From the NCBI RefSeq assembly GCF_000813325.1, contig NZ_BBQE01000002.1: 64,000 nt of DNA, one strand, 5' to 3'. The position numbers and the translations under genes were made by a program. Positions within the stretch are counted from its first letter, which is position 1; every line of letters starts with the position of its first letter. The notes under the pieces are model-generated. The model did not search any database. It was not told where the DNA came from and was given only the letters and a program-made list of their open reading frames with translations. Source of the DNA: Sulfurospirillum cavolei. GTDB taxonomy: Bacteria > Campylobacterota > Campylobacteria > Campylobacterales > Sulfurospirillaceae. This document shows positions 9,059 to 17,404 of the stretch, piece by piece.

Positions 9059-10109
9059 AAAAATTCCTTTGTTGGTGTTGTCGTAAGATAAAACGCTCGC
9101 TATCGCCGTTACTGCTTGCAATACCTCGACCGATAGCAATGATTGTGCCGGAGATGCACAAGCGACAATGCTTAGGCGTATCGTCGATGCAAACTTTGCC
9201 CGGATACAAGCGGTACAAAGCACGGTATTCCCCCTCCGTAATCACAGGCATGACAACATTCGCCCCACTTTGCAAGGCGATAGCGCGACCGTTGGGATCA
9301 AGTGTTTCCATCGCTGTAGTGGCAGGGATATTGACTTTGGGCAGTAGTAAACGCACCAATGCCGTCATCTTCAGCGCCGTCTTAAACTCCCCGCCTTTCG
9401 CCTGCGCAAGCGGTGTGTTTTCACTAGGAATAAAAGGACCGATGCCGATCATGTCAAAATCGAACTGTTTGAAAAAAGAAAGATCATTTGCCAAAGACGT
9501 GATGCTTTGCCCCGGCAAGCCCACCAACGAGCCGCTTCCCGTTTCATAGCCCAACGCTTTTAAAACATGAAGGCAGTGTAAGCGGTTGTCAAAGCTCATA
9601 TCAGGATGCAACGCTTGATAGAGTGCTTTATCGGTGGTTTCAATACGCAGCAGATAACGATTGGCTCCCGCTTCTTTGTAGGCTTGGTACTCTGCTTCAC
9701 TTTTTTCGCCCAAACTCAGCGTGACCGTAGCGCCTAAGGCGCGTATGGAAGCGATGATGTCGCACATCGCTTCAATGGAGTAACTATGGCTTTCACCTGA
9801 TTGGAGTACAATGGTTTTATACCCGTAATCAATTGCCTTGCGTGCAAAGCTAAGAATCTCTTCACTGCTTAACTTATAACGTTTAATGAAGCGATTTTCG
9901 ACTCTGAGTCCGCAATAATGACATGTACGCGTACAGATATTGGAAAACTCCAACAACCCTTTGAGATGCACGTCGTTACCGACATAACGTTCGCGTGTTT
10001 GATCGGCGGCATGAAAGAGGGCTTCATCATAGCGATCGGAACGTAAAAATTCAACCAATTCTTGATGACTTAATTCATGGGTTTGCAAGACTTTGGCGAT
10101 TCTATCCAT
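9042..10109 (-). CDS. hydE: [FeFe]-hydrogenase H-cluster maturation radical SAM enzyme HydE
   Basis: A 355-residue radical SAM enzyme that works on the Fe-cysteine intermediate from HydG during H-cluster assembly. The CTRTCHYC motif near residues 59-66 gives the CxxxCxxC ligands of the SAM cluster. GLPGQS near 198 and ETGSGSLVG just before it are also characteristic. Its ATG directly abuts the stop of the aspartase gene (TAAATG), so translation is probably coupled. It overlaps hydF by 17 bp. Confidence 0.93.
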   Translation of the reverse strand: MDRIAKVLQTHELSHQELVEFLRSDRYDEALFHAADQTRERYVGNDVHLKGLLEFSNICTRTCHYCGLRVENRFIKRYKLSSEEILSFARKAIDYGYKTIVLQSGESHSYSIEAMCDIIASIRALGATVTLSLGEKSEAEYQAYKEAGANRYLLRIETTDKALYQALHPDMSFDNRLHCLHVLKALGYETGSGSLVGLPGQSITSLANDLSFFKQFDFDMIGIGPFIPSENTPLAQAKGGEFKTALKMTALVRLLLPKVNIPATTAMETLDPNGRAIALQSGANVVMPVITEGEYRALYRLYPGKVCIDDTPKHCRLCISGTIIAIGRGIASSNGDSERFILRQHQQRNFYDANA

Positions 10110-11501
10110 TTATTTTCCTAGTGCAATTAAACGAGAGGGCGATAAAAGAGCGTCGATTTCATTCTCTTCTAACGTTGTTTCGCGTATTAAGAGCTCTTTG
10201 AGAGTCATATTGGAGTTTACATGTAAAGCCGATGCAAGCTGTGTCGCCTTTTCGTAACCTAACACGTCTAAAAGGGCTACTAAACAACCGCTAGAGTTTA
10301 AAACTTGTGAAAGGGCGTGTTCCGTGTTGGCTTCAATGCCTTCAATCGCCTTTTCGCGAAACATAGCAACCGTATTTTTCAGAAGCGTTAAGCTCTCTAA
10401 AAACGCCTGCGCCAAAAGAGGCATAAAGGCGTTAAGTTCGAGTTGACCGTTTTGGGCGGCTTGGCAAACCAAAAAGTCGTTGCCCATCACTTTCATCGCC
10501 GCTTGATTGACCGCTTCGCATATGACGGGATTGATTTTGCCGACCATAATGGAAGAGCCCGCTTGCACGGCTGGTAAGGAGATTTCTGCCAAACCTGCAC
10601 GAGGGCCTGAGGCTAAGAGCCTTAAATCCGAAGCGATTTTAAACAAATTGGTCGCATGTGCTTTTAAAATCCCGCTGACTTCGACAAACATATCGCAATT
10701 TTGCGTCGCATCGATCAAATTTTCAGAACGTGCGATAGGAAGATCACTCACCTCTTTGAGACACTCGACGACAAGGAAAAGATACTTTTTAGGAGCCCCT
10801 ATGCCCGTACCGATCGCTGTTCCGCCGAGGTTGACGTTTTTAAGGCGTTCGATGGACTTAAAGACACGCCAGCGATCTCTGGCAATCGCTTCGGCGTACG
10901 CTCCAAAACCGGCTCCCAAACTCATAGGAACGGCGTCTTGAAGCTCGGTTCGTGCCATTTTCAAAACCGTGCTAAACGCTTTTTCTTTATCTTGAAGTGC
11001 GCCTTGGAGTTTGGCGATCTCATCGCTGAGCTCTTGTAAAAGTGCTATCGAAGCGACTTTAAGTGCGGTCGGATAAACATCGTTGGTGGATTGGTGTAAA
11101 TTGACATGATCAAGGGGATGAATGATCTCGTAATTGCCTTTGACATGCCCCATGATTTCTAAAGCACGATTGGCGATGACTTCATTTATGTTCATATTCA
11201 TCGACGTCCCTGCCCCACCTTGTAGTGCATCGACGATGATATTATTGTGCCATCTGCCCACGATCATCTCATCACAAGCTTGCATGATGGCTTTCGCTTT
11301 AGGAGTATCTAAAAAACCAAGCGTCGCATTGGCGTTTGCACACGCTTTTTTGACTTGTGCAAACGCTTGGATAAACCGTGTATCGATGCCTAAGTGACTG
11401 AGCGGAAAATTCTCGGAAGCCCGAAGCGTATGTATACCGTAATACGCCTCGTTTGGAACTTCGCGCTCTCCTAAAAGATCGTGTTCTATGCGAAAACTCA
11501 C
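10110..11501 (-). CDS. aspA: Aspartate ammonia-lyase family protein in the hyd maturation operon
   Basis: A 463-residue protein similar along its whole length to aspartase: EHDLLGEREVPNEAYYGIHT at the N-terminus, STNDVYPTA near 138, and the flexible-loop signature GSSIMVGKINP near 315-325 that contains the catalytic serine. Family reaction: L-aspartate to fumarate plus ammonia. It is set between hydG and hydE with gaps of 9 and 0 bp, so it is clearly part of the hydrogenase operon. It may supply ammonium or fumarate, or act on another substrate; nitrogen for the H-cluster bridge is one idea, but this is inference. Confidence 0.85.
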   Translation of the reverse strand: MSFRIEHDLLGEREVPNEAYYGIHTLRASENFPLSHLGIDTRFIQAFAQVKKACANANATLGFLDTPKAKAIMQACDEMIVGRWHNNIIVDALQGGAGTSMNMNINEVIANRALEIMGHVKGNYEIIHPLDHVNLHQSTNDVYPTALKVASIALLQELSDEIAKLQGALQDKEKAFSTVLKMARTELQDAVPMSLGAGFGAYAEAIARDRWRVFKSIERLKNVNLGGTAIGTGIGAPKKYLFLVVECLKEVSDLPIARSENLIDATQNCDMFVEVSGILKAHATNLFKIASDLRLLASGPRAGLAEISLPAVQAGSSIMVGKINPVICEAVNQAAMKVMGNDFLVCQAAQNGQLELNAFMPLLAQAFLESLTLLKNTVAMFREKAIEGIEANTEHALSQVLNSSGCLVALLDVLGYEKATQLASALHVNSNMTLKELLIRETTLEENEIDALLSPSRLIALGK

Positions 11502-11510
11502 GCACTATCC

Positions 11511-12983
11511 TTACAGATGACAGTCATTTCTACCGTGCTCTAGCCCATGAAGCATATCTTCGACTTTGTCGGCTAAAAGCGGCATATTTTCACGCAACAT
11601 TCCAAGGTATTTTGGGATAATAATGCGCTCGCCGATGCGTTTCACCTCAGGTGACGCATAGTCTCTCATATACTCTTTAAAGGTCAAAATACCGTTGGGA
11701 ATACACAAATGTTTGATGCTTGCATTTTTTGCCAGCGGCATAAAATCGCACCCTGTGCGCCCTTCTCGGTAACATGAAGTACAAAAAGAAGGTAAACGCT
11801 CCTCTTTAATGAGGCTTAGGATAAACTCATCGATGCCACGATGGTCGCCGATGGCAAACTGTTGAATGGAAAGATCATTGCCCTCTTCGTGTTTTTTATA
11901 GCCACCGATACCGATATTTGTACCCGCATCCATCTGGGAAATGCCGCATTTTTTAAGCATTTCGTCTCTGAGTTCCGGCTCTTCACGCGCCGTTAAAATG
12001 GTTCCCGTAAACGGACACATCAAACGAATAACCGCCACGACGCGCATAAAATCTTCATCGCTCATCGCATAAGGAAACTCGCTCAAATCGGTATCGGAAG
12101 TGCGTTTGATGCGAGGAAACGACATCGTATGCGGTCCAATGCCGAACACTCTTTCTAAGTCCATCGCATGATGTAACATGGCAAGCACTTCAAATTTCCA
12201 GTCGTAAATACCGAACAACACGCCCACCGCGACGTCGTCCAGTCCTGCATTTAAGCCTCGATGCAATGCGAACAATCGCCAGTCGTACTCACCTTTGAGC
12301 GTGCCTTTGGGATGCATTTTCTCATACGTTTCCCTATGATACGTCTCTTGAAAGACTTGGTACGTTCCAATGCCCTCAGCTTTAATGACTCGGTACTCCT
12401 CTTCAAACATCGGGGCGGCATTGATATTCACACGCCTGATTTCGGTATTTTCTTTTTTTGTGGCATAAATGGTTCGTACACTTTGGGCGATGTAGTTATA
12501 ATCACTCTTTGGATGCTCGCCGTAAACGGCGATCAGTCGCTTTTGTCCCGCATCTAAGAGTGCTTTGACTTCTTCTTCAAGCTCTTCGTGATTCAATGTT
12601 TTTTTCGACATGGAATCATTGGAAGATTTAAAACCGCAGTACTGGCAGTTGTTGACGCAGGGATTGGAGATATACAGCGGCGAAAAGAGAACGATTCGGT
12701 TTCCGTAAACCTCTTCTTTGATATAGGTTGCCGCTTTAAAAACCTCGTCCCATAAAGAGAGATCGGTGATATTTAAAAGCGTTGCCGTCTCTTCGGGAGA
12801 GAGCATATCGCCTTTGGTCGCATTGTTTCTGGCTTTTTCAATAATGGCTAAAACACGCTCTTTTGAAGGATTTTTTGTTTCATTAATGGTTTGATGAATT
12901 GCCTCATCATCAATAAAATCGTTAAACTCGCGTGATGCTTCCCACGCTTTAATGCGTGCAAATCGCTCACTTGTCCATGACAT
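11511..12983 (-). CDS. hydG: [FeFe]-hydrogenase H-cluster maturation radical SAM enzyme HydG
   Basis: This 490-residue tyrosine lyase makes the CO and CN ligands of the H-cluster. The SAM cluster motif CVNNCQYC is near residues 108-115. A second cysteine group, FCTSCYREGRTGC near 408, matches the C-terminal auxiliary cluster of HydG that builds the Fe(CO)2(CN) synthon. Length and order of motifs are those of HydG rather than ThiH. It is the first maturase gene, separated from the cytochrome b gene by a strong hairpin, and is followed 9 bp later by the aspartase gene. Confidence 0.93.
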   Translation of the reverse strand: MSWTSERFARIKAWEASREFNDFIDDEAIHQTINETKNPSKERVLAIIEKARNNATKGDMLSPEETATLLNITDLSLWDEVFKAATYIKEEVYGNRIVLFSPLYISNPCVNNCQYCGFKSSNDSMSKKTLNHEELEEEVKALLDAGQKRLIAVYGEHPKSDYNYIAQSVRTIYATKKENTEIRRVNINAAPMFEEEYRVIKAEGIGTYQVFQETYHRETYEKMHPKGTLKGEYDWRLFALHRGLNAGLDDVAVGVLFGIYDWKFEVLAMLHHAMDLERVFGIGPHTMSFPRIKRTSDTDLSEFPYAMSDEDFMRVVAVIRLMCPFTGTILTAREEPELRDEMLKKCGISQMDAGTNIGIGGYKKHEEGNDLSIQQFAIGDHRGIDEFILSLIKEERLPSFCTSCYREGRTGCDFMPLAKNASIKHLCIPNGILTFKEYMRDYASPEVKRIGERIIIPKYLGMLRENMPLLADKVEDMLHGLEHGRNDCHL

Positions 12984-13007
12984 TGTTTTTCCTTTACATG
13001 TAAAGCA

Positions 13008-13027
13008 CTAGCCGCTCTTGCGGCTAG
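13008..13027 (-). terminator. Intercistronic hairpin between hydrogenase structural and maturation genes
   Basis: CTAGCCGC and GCGGCTAG form a perfect 8-bp stem with a 4-nt loop just after the cytochrome b stop. On the minus strand no long U-tract follows, so it may be a weak terminator or a processing/stability element that lowers maturase expression relative to hydAB. A TTACATGTAA palindrome lies between it and hydG. Confidence 0.5.
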
Positions 13028-13031
13028 GTTT

Positions 13032-13721
13032 TTAATGGTGCGCTTTTAGAGGTTGCTCTAGAGTGCTGACTTTAACCAAATCGTTTTCAACCCATTTAGG
13101 CGCATGATGAAGGGCGTCTTCCAACGGTACGTCGCCTGCACCGAAGCGAAACATCGCTTTAAAATCTTCGATATTGATCACTGCCAAAGGAAGATGCGCA
13201 CCTACCGCCATTACCGTTGCGATGATGGAACCCCAAACATGAAAATTGAAAAAATAAACCATCGTTGTTTTGCCTAAAACGGGTGCCATAAAGTAGAGTA
13301 ACCAACCTGTTACAATCAATCCGAAAATCATAAAAATAAAAAAGAGGTAGGTAAACTTTTGACCGGCATTAAACCGACCTTGAGGAGCCACTTCTTCGGG
13401 ACCAAAAGGAATGCCAAACAAGCGTCTTGGATACCCTCCGAAATTTTTAAACCACGCAAAGGTATCGGCATCCCAGATGAGTAGATTGCGTAACATTAAA
13501 AAGAAACGATCGGCATTTAACACCGCAAAGCCCACAAAATTCAGCGTAAAAACAATCGCAATGCCGATGTGAAACGTCATCATGAGTAAAGCAGTCGCTT
13601 CGCCTACCTGTTTAAAATAGATTAGAACGCCTGTGATCGCTAAAATCATCCATGTCACCATGTTAATGTTATGAAACATCTTCTCCGACATCGGGAATTT
13701 TAAAACTCTCTCATTAGCCAT
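13032..13721 (-). CDS. Hydrogenase membrane cytochrome b subunit
   Basis: A 229-residue protein with four hydrophobic segments (near residues 20-40, 45-65, 122-145 and 155-180) and histidines suitable for heme b (for example MFHNIN, MTFHIG, FHVWGS, GAHLPL). It resembles the cytochrome b561/FdnI-type anchors that pass electrons from periplasmic hydrogenase or formate dehydrogenase to quinone. It overlaps hydB by 8 bp, so it very probably anchors the HydAB hydrogenase to the membrane and the menaquinone pool. Confidence 0.85.
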   Translation of the reverse strand: MANERVLKFPMSEKMFHNINMVTWMILAITGVLIYFKQVGEATALLMMTFHIGIAIVFTLNFVGFAVLNADRFFLMLRNLLIWDADTFAWFKNFGGYPRRLFGIPFGPEEVAPQGRFNAGQKFTYLFFIFMIFGLIVTGWLLYFMAPVLGKTTMVYFFNFHVWGSIIATVMAVGAHLPLAVINIEDFKAMFRFGAGDVPLEDALHHAPKWVENDLVKVSTLEQPLKAHH

Positions 13722-14076
13722 GGTGTGCTCCTTGCATTAAAAGGTTACTTCGATCGACATAGGTTTTGGTGTGTAACAACTGCTCCGCAACCTCACCCAT
13801 CGGCTTGGTTCCCATATCTTGATAGACTTTAAGGCAGCTTGCATTTTGATGTGAACCCGTAAGATTGGCTTTTTGAAGACGTTTGTCATCTTTGTAAAGC
13901 CCTTGTTGGCGAAGTGCGATGTACGACTTTCGTTTTTGAACGATGTCGGTAATCGCATAACCGCTGATCGCAATCGCAGAAACCGACACGCCTGCGGCTT
14001 TAAGAAAATCGCGACGACTTAACAGCTGACCGACCGGTTTTTCAGCATAAAAATAGTTCTCTTTGGTAGCTTCCAT
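13714..14076 (-). CDS. hydB: Periplasmic [FeFe] hydrogenase small subunit with Tat signal
   Basis: A 120-residue protein with a twin-arginine signal (SRRDFLKAAG near residues 20-29) and a short C-terminal region of the Fe-hydrogenase small-subunit type. In Desulfovibrio-like enzymes this subunit wraps the large subunit and carries it through the Tat pathway, because the large subunit has no signal. That fits here, since the preceding hydA lacks a signal peptide. It is 9 bp downstream of hydA and overlaps the cytochrome b gene. Confidence 0.85.
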   Translation of the reverse strand: MEATKENYFYAEKPVGQLLSRRDFLKAAGVSVSAIAISGYAITDIVQKRKSYIALRQQGLYKDDKRLQKANLTGSHQNASCLKVYQDMGTKPMGEVAEQLLHTKTYVDRSNLLMQGAHHG

Positions 14077-14085
14077 AGTTTCTCC

Positions 14086-15438
14086 TTAAGCTCTAAGCGG
14101 TAACGGCAATAACGGGTGTAACCAAGAGGTTCCCATCGTTCGCACAGGCTGTCCGCCGCCGTTAACACAACCGCCGGGGCAGTTCATCACTTCGACAAAG
14201 TGGTATTGGTTTTTATCGTCCGTCAAGCGTTTGACGATCTCTTTGATGTTGCGTGAAGCACCGTTCACGACGGCAACTTTCACGTTAATCACTTTACCGT
14301 TTAAGGCTTTCAAAGGAACGGGAATCGTTGCTTCGACGATGTCTTGCTCGTATCCGCGCACCAGCGTAATATCGGGATTGGAAAGTTCCGTACCGGAAAG
14401 AAGAAAATACGCCGTTCGAAGTGCCGCTTCCATAACGCCGCCGCTAGCACCGAAAATCGTTGCGGCACCCGTATAGACGTTTGTCGTCTCTACTTCACGT
14501 TCATCCGACATCAAAAGCGGATTAATCCCTTTGCGTCTAAAAATTTCGGCAATATCGCGTACCGTCAAAATCGCGTCTATATCTTGAAACGACGCCGTAT
14601 TTTCGGGAATTTTATTTTCCGCTTTGAGGTATTCGTAGGCTGAGTTAAACTCGGGACGACTGGCTTCAAAAATTTTCGCGGTACACGGCATGACGCCGAC
14701 AAGATAAACGTCTCGAGGGTCTTTCTTCCATACAAACTCCGCCGCCCACGTTTTGGCTAAAGCACCGCCCATTTGCATCGGTGATTTGGCTCCGGAAATA
14801 TGCGGAATGAGTTCAGGATGAAACGTTTCGGCATTTTTAATCCATGCGGGACAGCAACTCGTAAAATGAGGAAGCGGATGGTGGGCTACATGCTCCAAGT
14901 CCTCACCGCGTTCGCCCAAAACCCAGTATCGTACTTTTTTAATGAATTCCGTACCCTCTTCCAAAATGGTTTAATCGGCGGCAAAATTAATATCGTAGTT
15001 ATGAAATCCCGCTTTTTCAAACGCATTGTAAAGACGGTTGATCGTAAGCTCTCCCGCCGGCGCACCGAACTCTTCGGCAATCGCAACGCGTACTGCCGGA
15101 GCAGGATGAGAGACGACAAAGGCTTTAGGATCAGCCAATTTTTCCATGACAATATCCACAAAACTCATCTGCTCAATGGCACCGAACGGACAATTGACCA
15201 AACATTGACCGCACGCGACGCATTTGTTAGTGCTAATCGCATGGGCAACCCCTAAAGAGCCCTTGATCGCCTCGGTGGGGCAAAACGCGGTACAGGTGTC
15301 GCACCCCACGCAATTGTCTTGATTGATCTTGATGATACCTCTTAACTCGCCTTTACGATGCGTTCCTTCAAACGCCGCCTCGCCGCCCCAAGACTCTTGA
15401 CTCGGCGGAAACGTGCGTATCTTTGAAACTTCCGACAT
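14086..15438 (-). pseudogene. hydA: [FeFe] hydrogenase large subunit, interrupted by an in-frame TAA
   Basis: The gene starts at 15438 behind AAAGGAGG. The first 155 codons encode two [4Fe-4S] ferredoxin motifs (CVGCDTCTAFC and CVACGQCLVNC) and the beginning of the H domain up to NFAAD. TAA at 14971-14973 follows, then the same frame continues as T-I-L-E-E-G-T and carries all H-cluster motifs: FTSCCPAW, MPCTAK and NCPGGCVNGGGQP. Related enzymes have Leu at the stop position, so TTA to TAA is the simplest origin. No ribosome site precedes the downstream TTG at 14964, so separate translation of the second half is unlikely. It is either a recent nonsense mutation or a sequence error. Confidence 0.85.
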
Positions 15439-15642
15439 TCAAACCTCCTTTAAAAGTTTAGTGTATTACGTTCAAATAAGTAAATAATAATTTACCTTCC
15501 GTTATTGAAATCGTACAAGATTTAAGATTAAATTAATATTAATAAGATAGAAAAAGTATTATTAAATAACTCTAATATTTTTTAAATATGAAATAAACAC
15601 CTTTATTCATAAAAAATAGTATTTATTTCAAATTATCGGGGC
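15439..15642 (-). other. AT-rich 5' untranslated region of the hyd operon
   Basis: About 200 nt between the predicted hyd transcription start and hydA. It is very AT-rich, has several TTTATT-type tracts, and shows no open frame of note. A second start close to hydA is possible (TAATAC near 15461-15466 on the minus strand). No clear operator was recognised. Confidence 0.4.
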
Positions 15643-15670
15643 ATCGTAGCATGAAAAAAGAGGAAAAAAA
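15643..15670 (-). promoter_or_regulatory. hyd operon promoter (T-tract plus TACGAT)
   Basis: On the minus strand a run of seven T, then CCTC, six T, five bases and TACGAT span exactly 28 nt (15670 down to 15643). The same spacing recurs at three other promoters in the window. TACGAT is the -10 element and the start would be near 15636. Confidence 0.55.
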
Positions 15671-15718
15671 GGGGGAAATGGTTTCTAAAAGAGATTATTG
15701 AACTCTTTTAAAATGTCA

Positions 15719-15749
15719 AGGGCACTTTACCTTTAAGTGCCCTATTTTT
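15719..15749. terminator. Hairpin terminator (9-bp stem)
   Basis: AGGGCACTT (15719-15727) and AAGTGCCCT (15735-15743) form a perfect stem with a 7-nt loop. TATTTTT follows on the plus strand, while the dehydrogenase gene ends just beyond on the minus strand. It probably ends the dehydrogenase message and could work in both directions. Confidence 0.6.
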
Positions 15750-15750
15750 G

Positions 15751-16602
15751 TTACGCTTTGAAAAGTTGGTAGATCGAGCTAAAGTCTTCCTCGCCGTATC
15801 CGCTCATCTTTGCTTTGCAAAAAAGCTCTTTAGTAACACTGGCGGTGTAAAGCGGACGATTTAAACTGTACGCCAAATCTTGCAAACAGTGCAAATCTTT
15901 GGTGATCGCCGCGGTGCTAAAATGGGCACTAAAATCCTCATCGATGAGCTTTTGCGTTTTAGCCGCTAATACCAGTGACTTTCCGCCACCCGCACCCAAG
16001 ATGTCCAAGAGCTCTTTTTTATCGATGCCGCACGCTTCGCCAAGTGCCGTACACTCGGCAATGGTCGCCATAAATGAACCCAAACAAAGGTTGTTAATCA
16101 GCTTCATCTTCGCCGCAAATCCCGCCTCTTTCAGGTGGAAAATCGTCGAAGCAAACTTCTCTAAAAGTGGTTTACATGTAAGGTAAACGCTCTCACGTCC
16201 TGCACATACCGCGGTGAGTTCTCCTTTGCTCGCAGGCACAACACTTCCAAGCACAGGACACTCAAGGTAATTGCCGCCTTTGGCTTCGACCATCGCGTGA
16301 AACTCTATGACATCGTTGAAGTGATTGGTCGAGAGATCGATGATAGTTTTGCCTTTTTGTATTGCACTTAAAAGCCCGTTTTCCATCGTTAAAACATCGC
16401 GAACGCCCGCTGAGTCAAACAGACATAAAAACACGGTATCGCATTTCTCCAAAAGCACTTTGGGAGAACTTTCACACACAAAACCTTTCGCCTCCGCTTT
16501 ACTTTTGGTACGGTTCCAAACGATGACCTCTTCCCCCATGCTCGTTAAACGTTTTGCGATGGCCGCACCTAAATTTCCTAAACCTATAAAACCGATTGCC
16601 AT
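15751..16602 (-). CDS. NAD(P)-dependent beta-hydroxyacid dehydrogenase family oxidoreductase
   Basis: A 283-residue enzyme of the 3-hydroxyisobutyrate dehydrogenase / glyoxylate reductase family. The Rossmann motif GFIGLGNLGAAIAKRL is at residues 4-19, NRTKSKAE follows strand 2 and suggests NADP preference, and the catalytic-lysine helix AAKMKLINNLCLG is near 168. The conserved substrate-binding CPVLGSVVPASKGEL segment is near 118. It is divergent from a YheO-type regulator with a 13-bp palindrome between them, so this regulator probably controls it. The substrate is unknown. Confidence 0.85.
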   Translation of the reverse strand: MAIGFIGLGNLGAAIAKRLTSMGEEVIVWNRTKSKAEAKGFVCESSPKVLLEKCDTVFLCLFDSAGVRDVLTMENGLLSAIQKGKTIIDLSTNHFNDVIEFHAMVEAKGGNYLECPVLGSVVPASKGELTAVCAGRESVYLTCKPLLEKFASTIFHLKEAGFAAKMKLINNLCLGSFMATIAECTALGEACGIDKKELLDILGAGGGKSLVLAAKTQKLIDEDFSAHFSTAAITKDLHCLQDLAYSLNRPLYTASVTKELFCKAKMSGYGEEDFSSIYQLFKA

Positions 16603-16635
16603 GATGACTCCTTTGAGCTATTTTTTAGAATTATA

Positions 16636-16648
16636 GTCTAAATTAGAC
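16636..16648. promoter_or_regulatory. 13-bp palindrome in divergent promoter region (candidate operator)
   Basis: GTCTAA-A-TTAGAC is a perfect inverted repeat centred between the divergent dehydrogenase and regulator genes. Its position suits control of both. Binding by the adjacent YheO-type regulator is an inference. Confidence 0.45.
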
Positions 16649-16681
16649 ACTTTATCAAGATAATTTTGCAAAAAGTTGTGT

Positions 16682-16687
16682 TATGAT
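16682..16687 (+). promoter_or_regulatory. -10 element (TATGAT) close to the regulator start codon
   Basis: TATGAT ends only 6 nt before the ATG at 16694 and no ribosome-binding site is visible. If used, the transcript would start at or next to the ATG, giving a leaderless message. Confidence 0.35.
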
Positions 16688-16693
16688 TTTGAC

Positions 16694-17305
16694 ATGAAAA
16701 AAGAACTCAAACCTTATGTCTCACTTTGCGATGCGATTGGCAAACTGTTTTATCCCAACGTTGAAGTCGTCATGCACGACTTGGAAGCCAAAAAACTCGT
16801 TCACATCGTCAATGCTTTCTCAAAGCGTCGCGTGGGTGATGCAATGCTGAGTGAACTCAAAGACCTAAACAGCATCAAAGAAAACTGGGTCGGACCTTAC
16901 GATAAAACCAGCAGTGAAGGCAAACGCCTCAAGGCGGTGAGCATCATCGTGCGAGATGCGGACGAAAAGCCCATAGGTATGATCTGCATCAACTACAACA
17001 CAGAACCCATCGAAACGCTGTTTGAATCCCTCAAAGGCTTTTTACATGTAAACGACTCCGCACCCAAACCCTCAGTTCTTTTTTCCCAGAGTTGGAGAGA
17101 ACATACCGATGAAACGATAGAAAAATACTTAAGCACTAAAAACATTGCCCTTTCAGGTCTTTCAAGCGACGATAAAAAAGAGTTGGTGGTCTTTTTGGAA
17201 CGCGAAGGCATCTTCGCCATTCGCAATGTCGTGGGGTATATCTGCTCGGTGTTAAATGTCTCGAAGGCTACGATTTATAACTGGTTGAAAGCGGTAAGAG
17301 GGTAA
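16694..17305 (+). CDS. YheO-type PAS/helix-turn-helix transcriptional regulator
   Basis: A 203-residue protein. The N-terminal YheO-like PAS domain covers about residues 5-115 (DAIGKLFYPNVEVVMHDL, SIIVRDADEKPIGMICIN). The C-terminal DauR-type helix-turn-helix covers about 145-200 with VSKATIYNWL as recognition helix. The ATG at 16694 gives the family start; an upstream TTG is less likely. Such regulators control nearby metabolic genes, here most likely the divergent dehydrogenase. The effector is unknown. Confidence 0.85.
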   Translation: MKKELKPYVSLCDAIGKLFYPNVEVVMHDLEAKKLVHIVNAFSKRRVGDAMLSELKDLNSIKENWVGPYDKTSSEGKRLKAVSIIVRDADEKPIGMICINYNTEPIETLFESLKGFLHVNDSAPKPSVLFSQSWREHTDETIEKYLSTKNIALSGLSSDDKKELVVFLEREGIFAIRNVVGYICSVLNVSKATIYNWLKAVRG

Positions 17306-17319
17306 GCAAAAAGATGCGC

Positions 17320-17400
17320 AAAAATATCCGCAATTTTTTGAAATAAAAAGCGTTAGAATACCTAGATTTAGCCCTTCTTAGGCAATAAAAATATCCGCAA
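17320..17400. repeat. Pair of 14-bp direct repeats at the edge of the defence cassette
   Basis: AAAAATATCCGCAA occurs at 17320-17333 and again at 17387-17400, in the short gap between the regulator and the AT-rich defence pair. They could be scars of insertion, or parts of a 3' regulatory structure. No matching copy was seen on the far side near 19.43 kb. Confidence 0.5.
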
Positions 17401-17404
17401 AAAT

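Noticed and set aside
9059..9223. Longer hydF reading frame starting at 9223
   Set aside because: It overlaps hydE by over 180 bp and adds residues unlike HydF; the ATG at 9058 begins directly before the GTPase domain.
14086..14964. Second half of hydA as an independent gene starting at TTG 14964
   Set aside because: There is no ribosome site, and it is in frame with the first half. The sequence on both sides of the stop aligns to one HydA protein.
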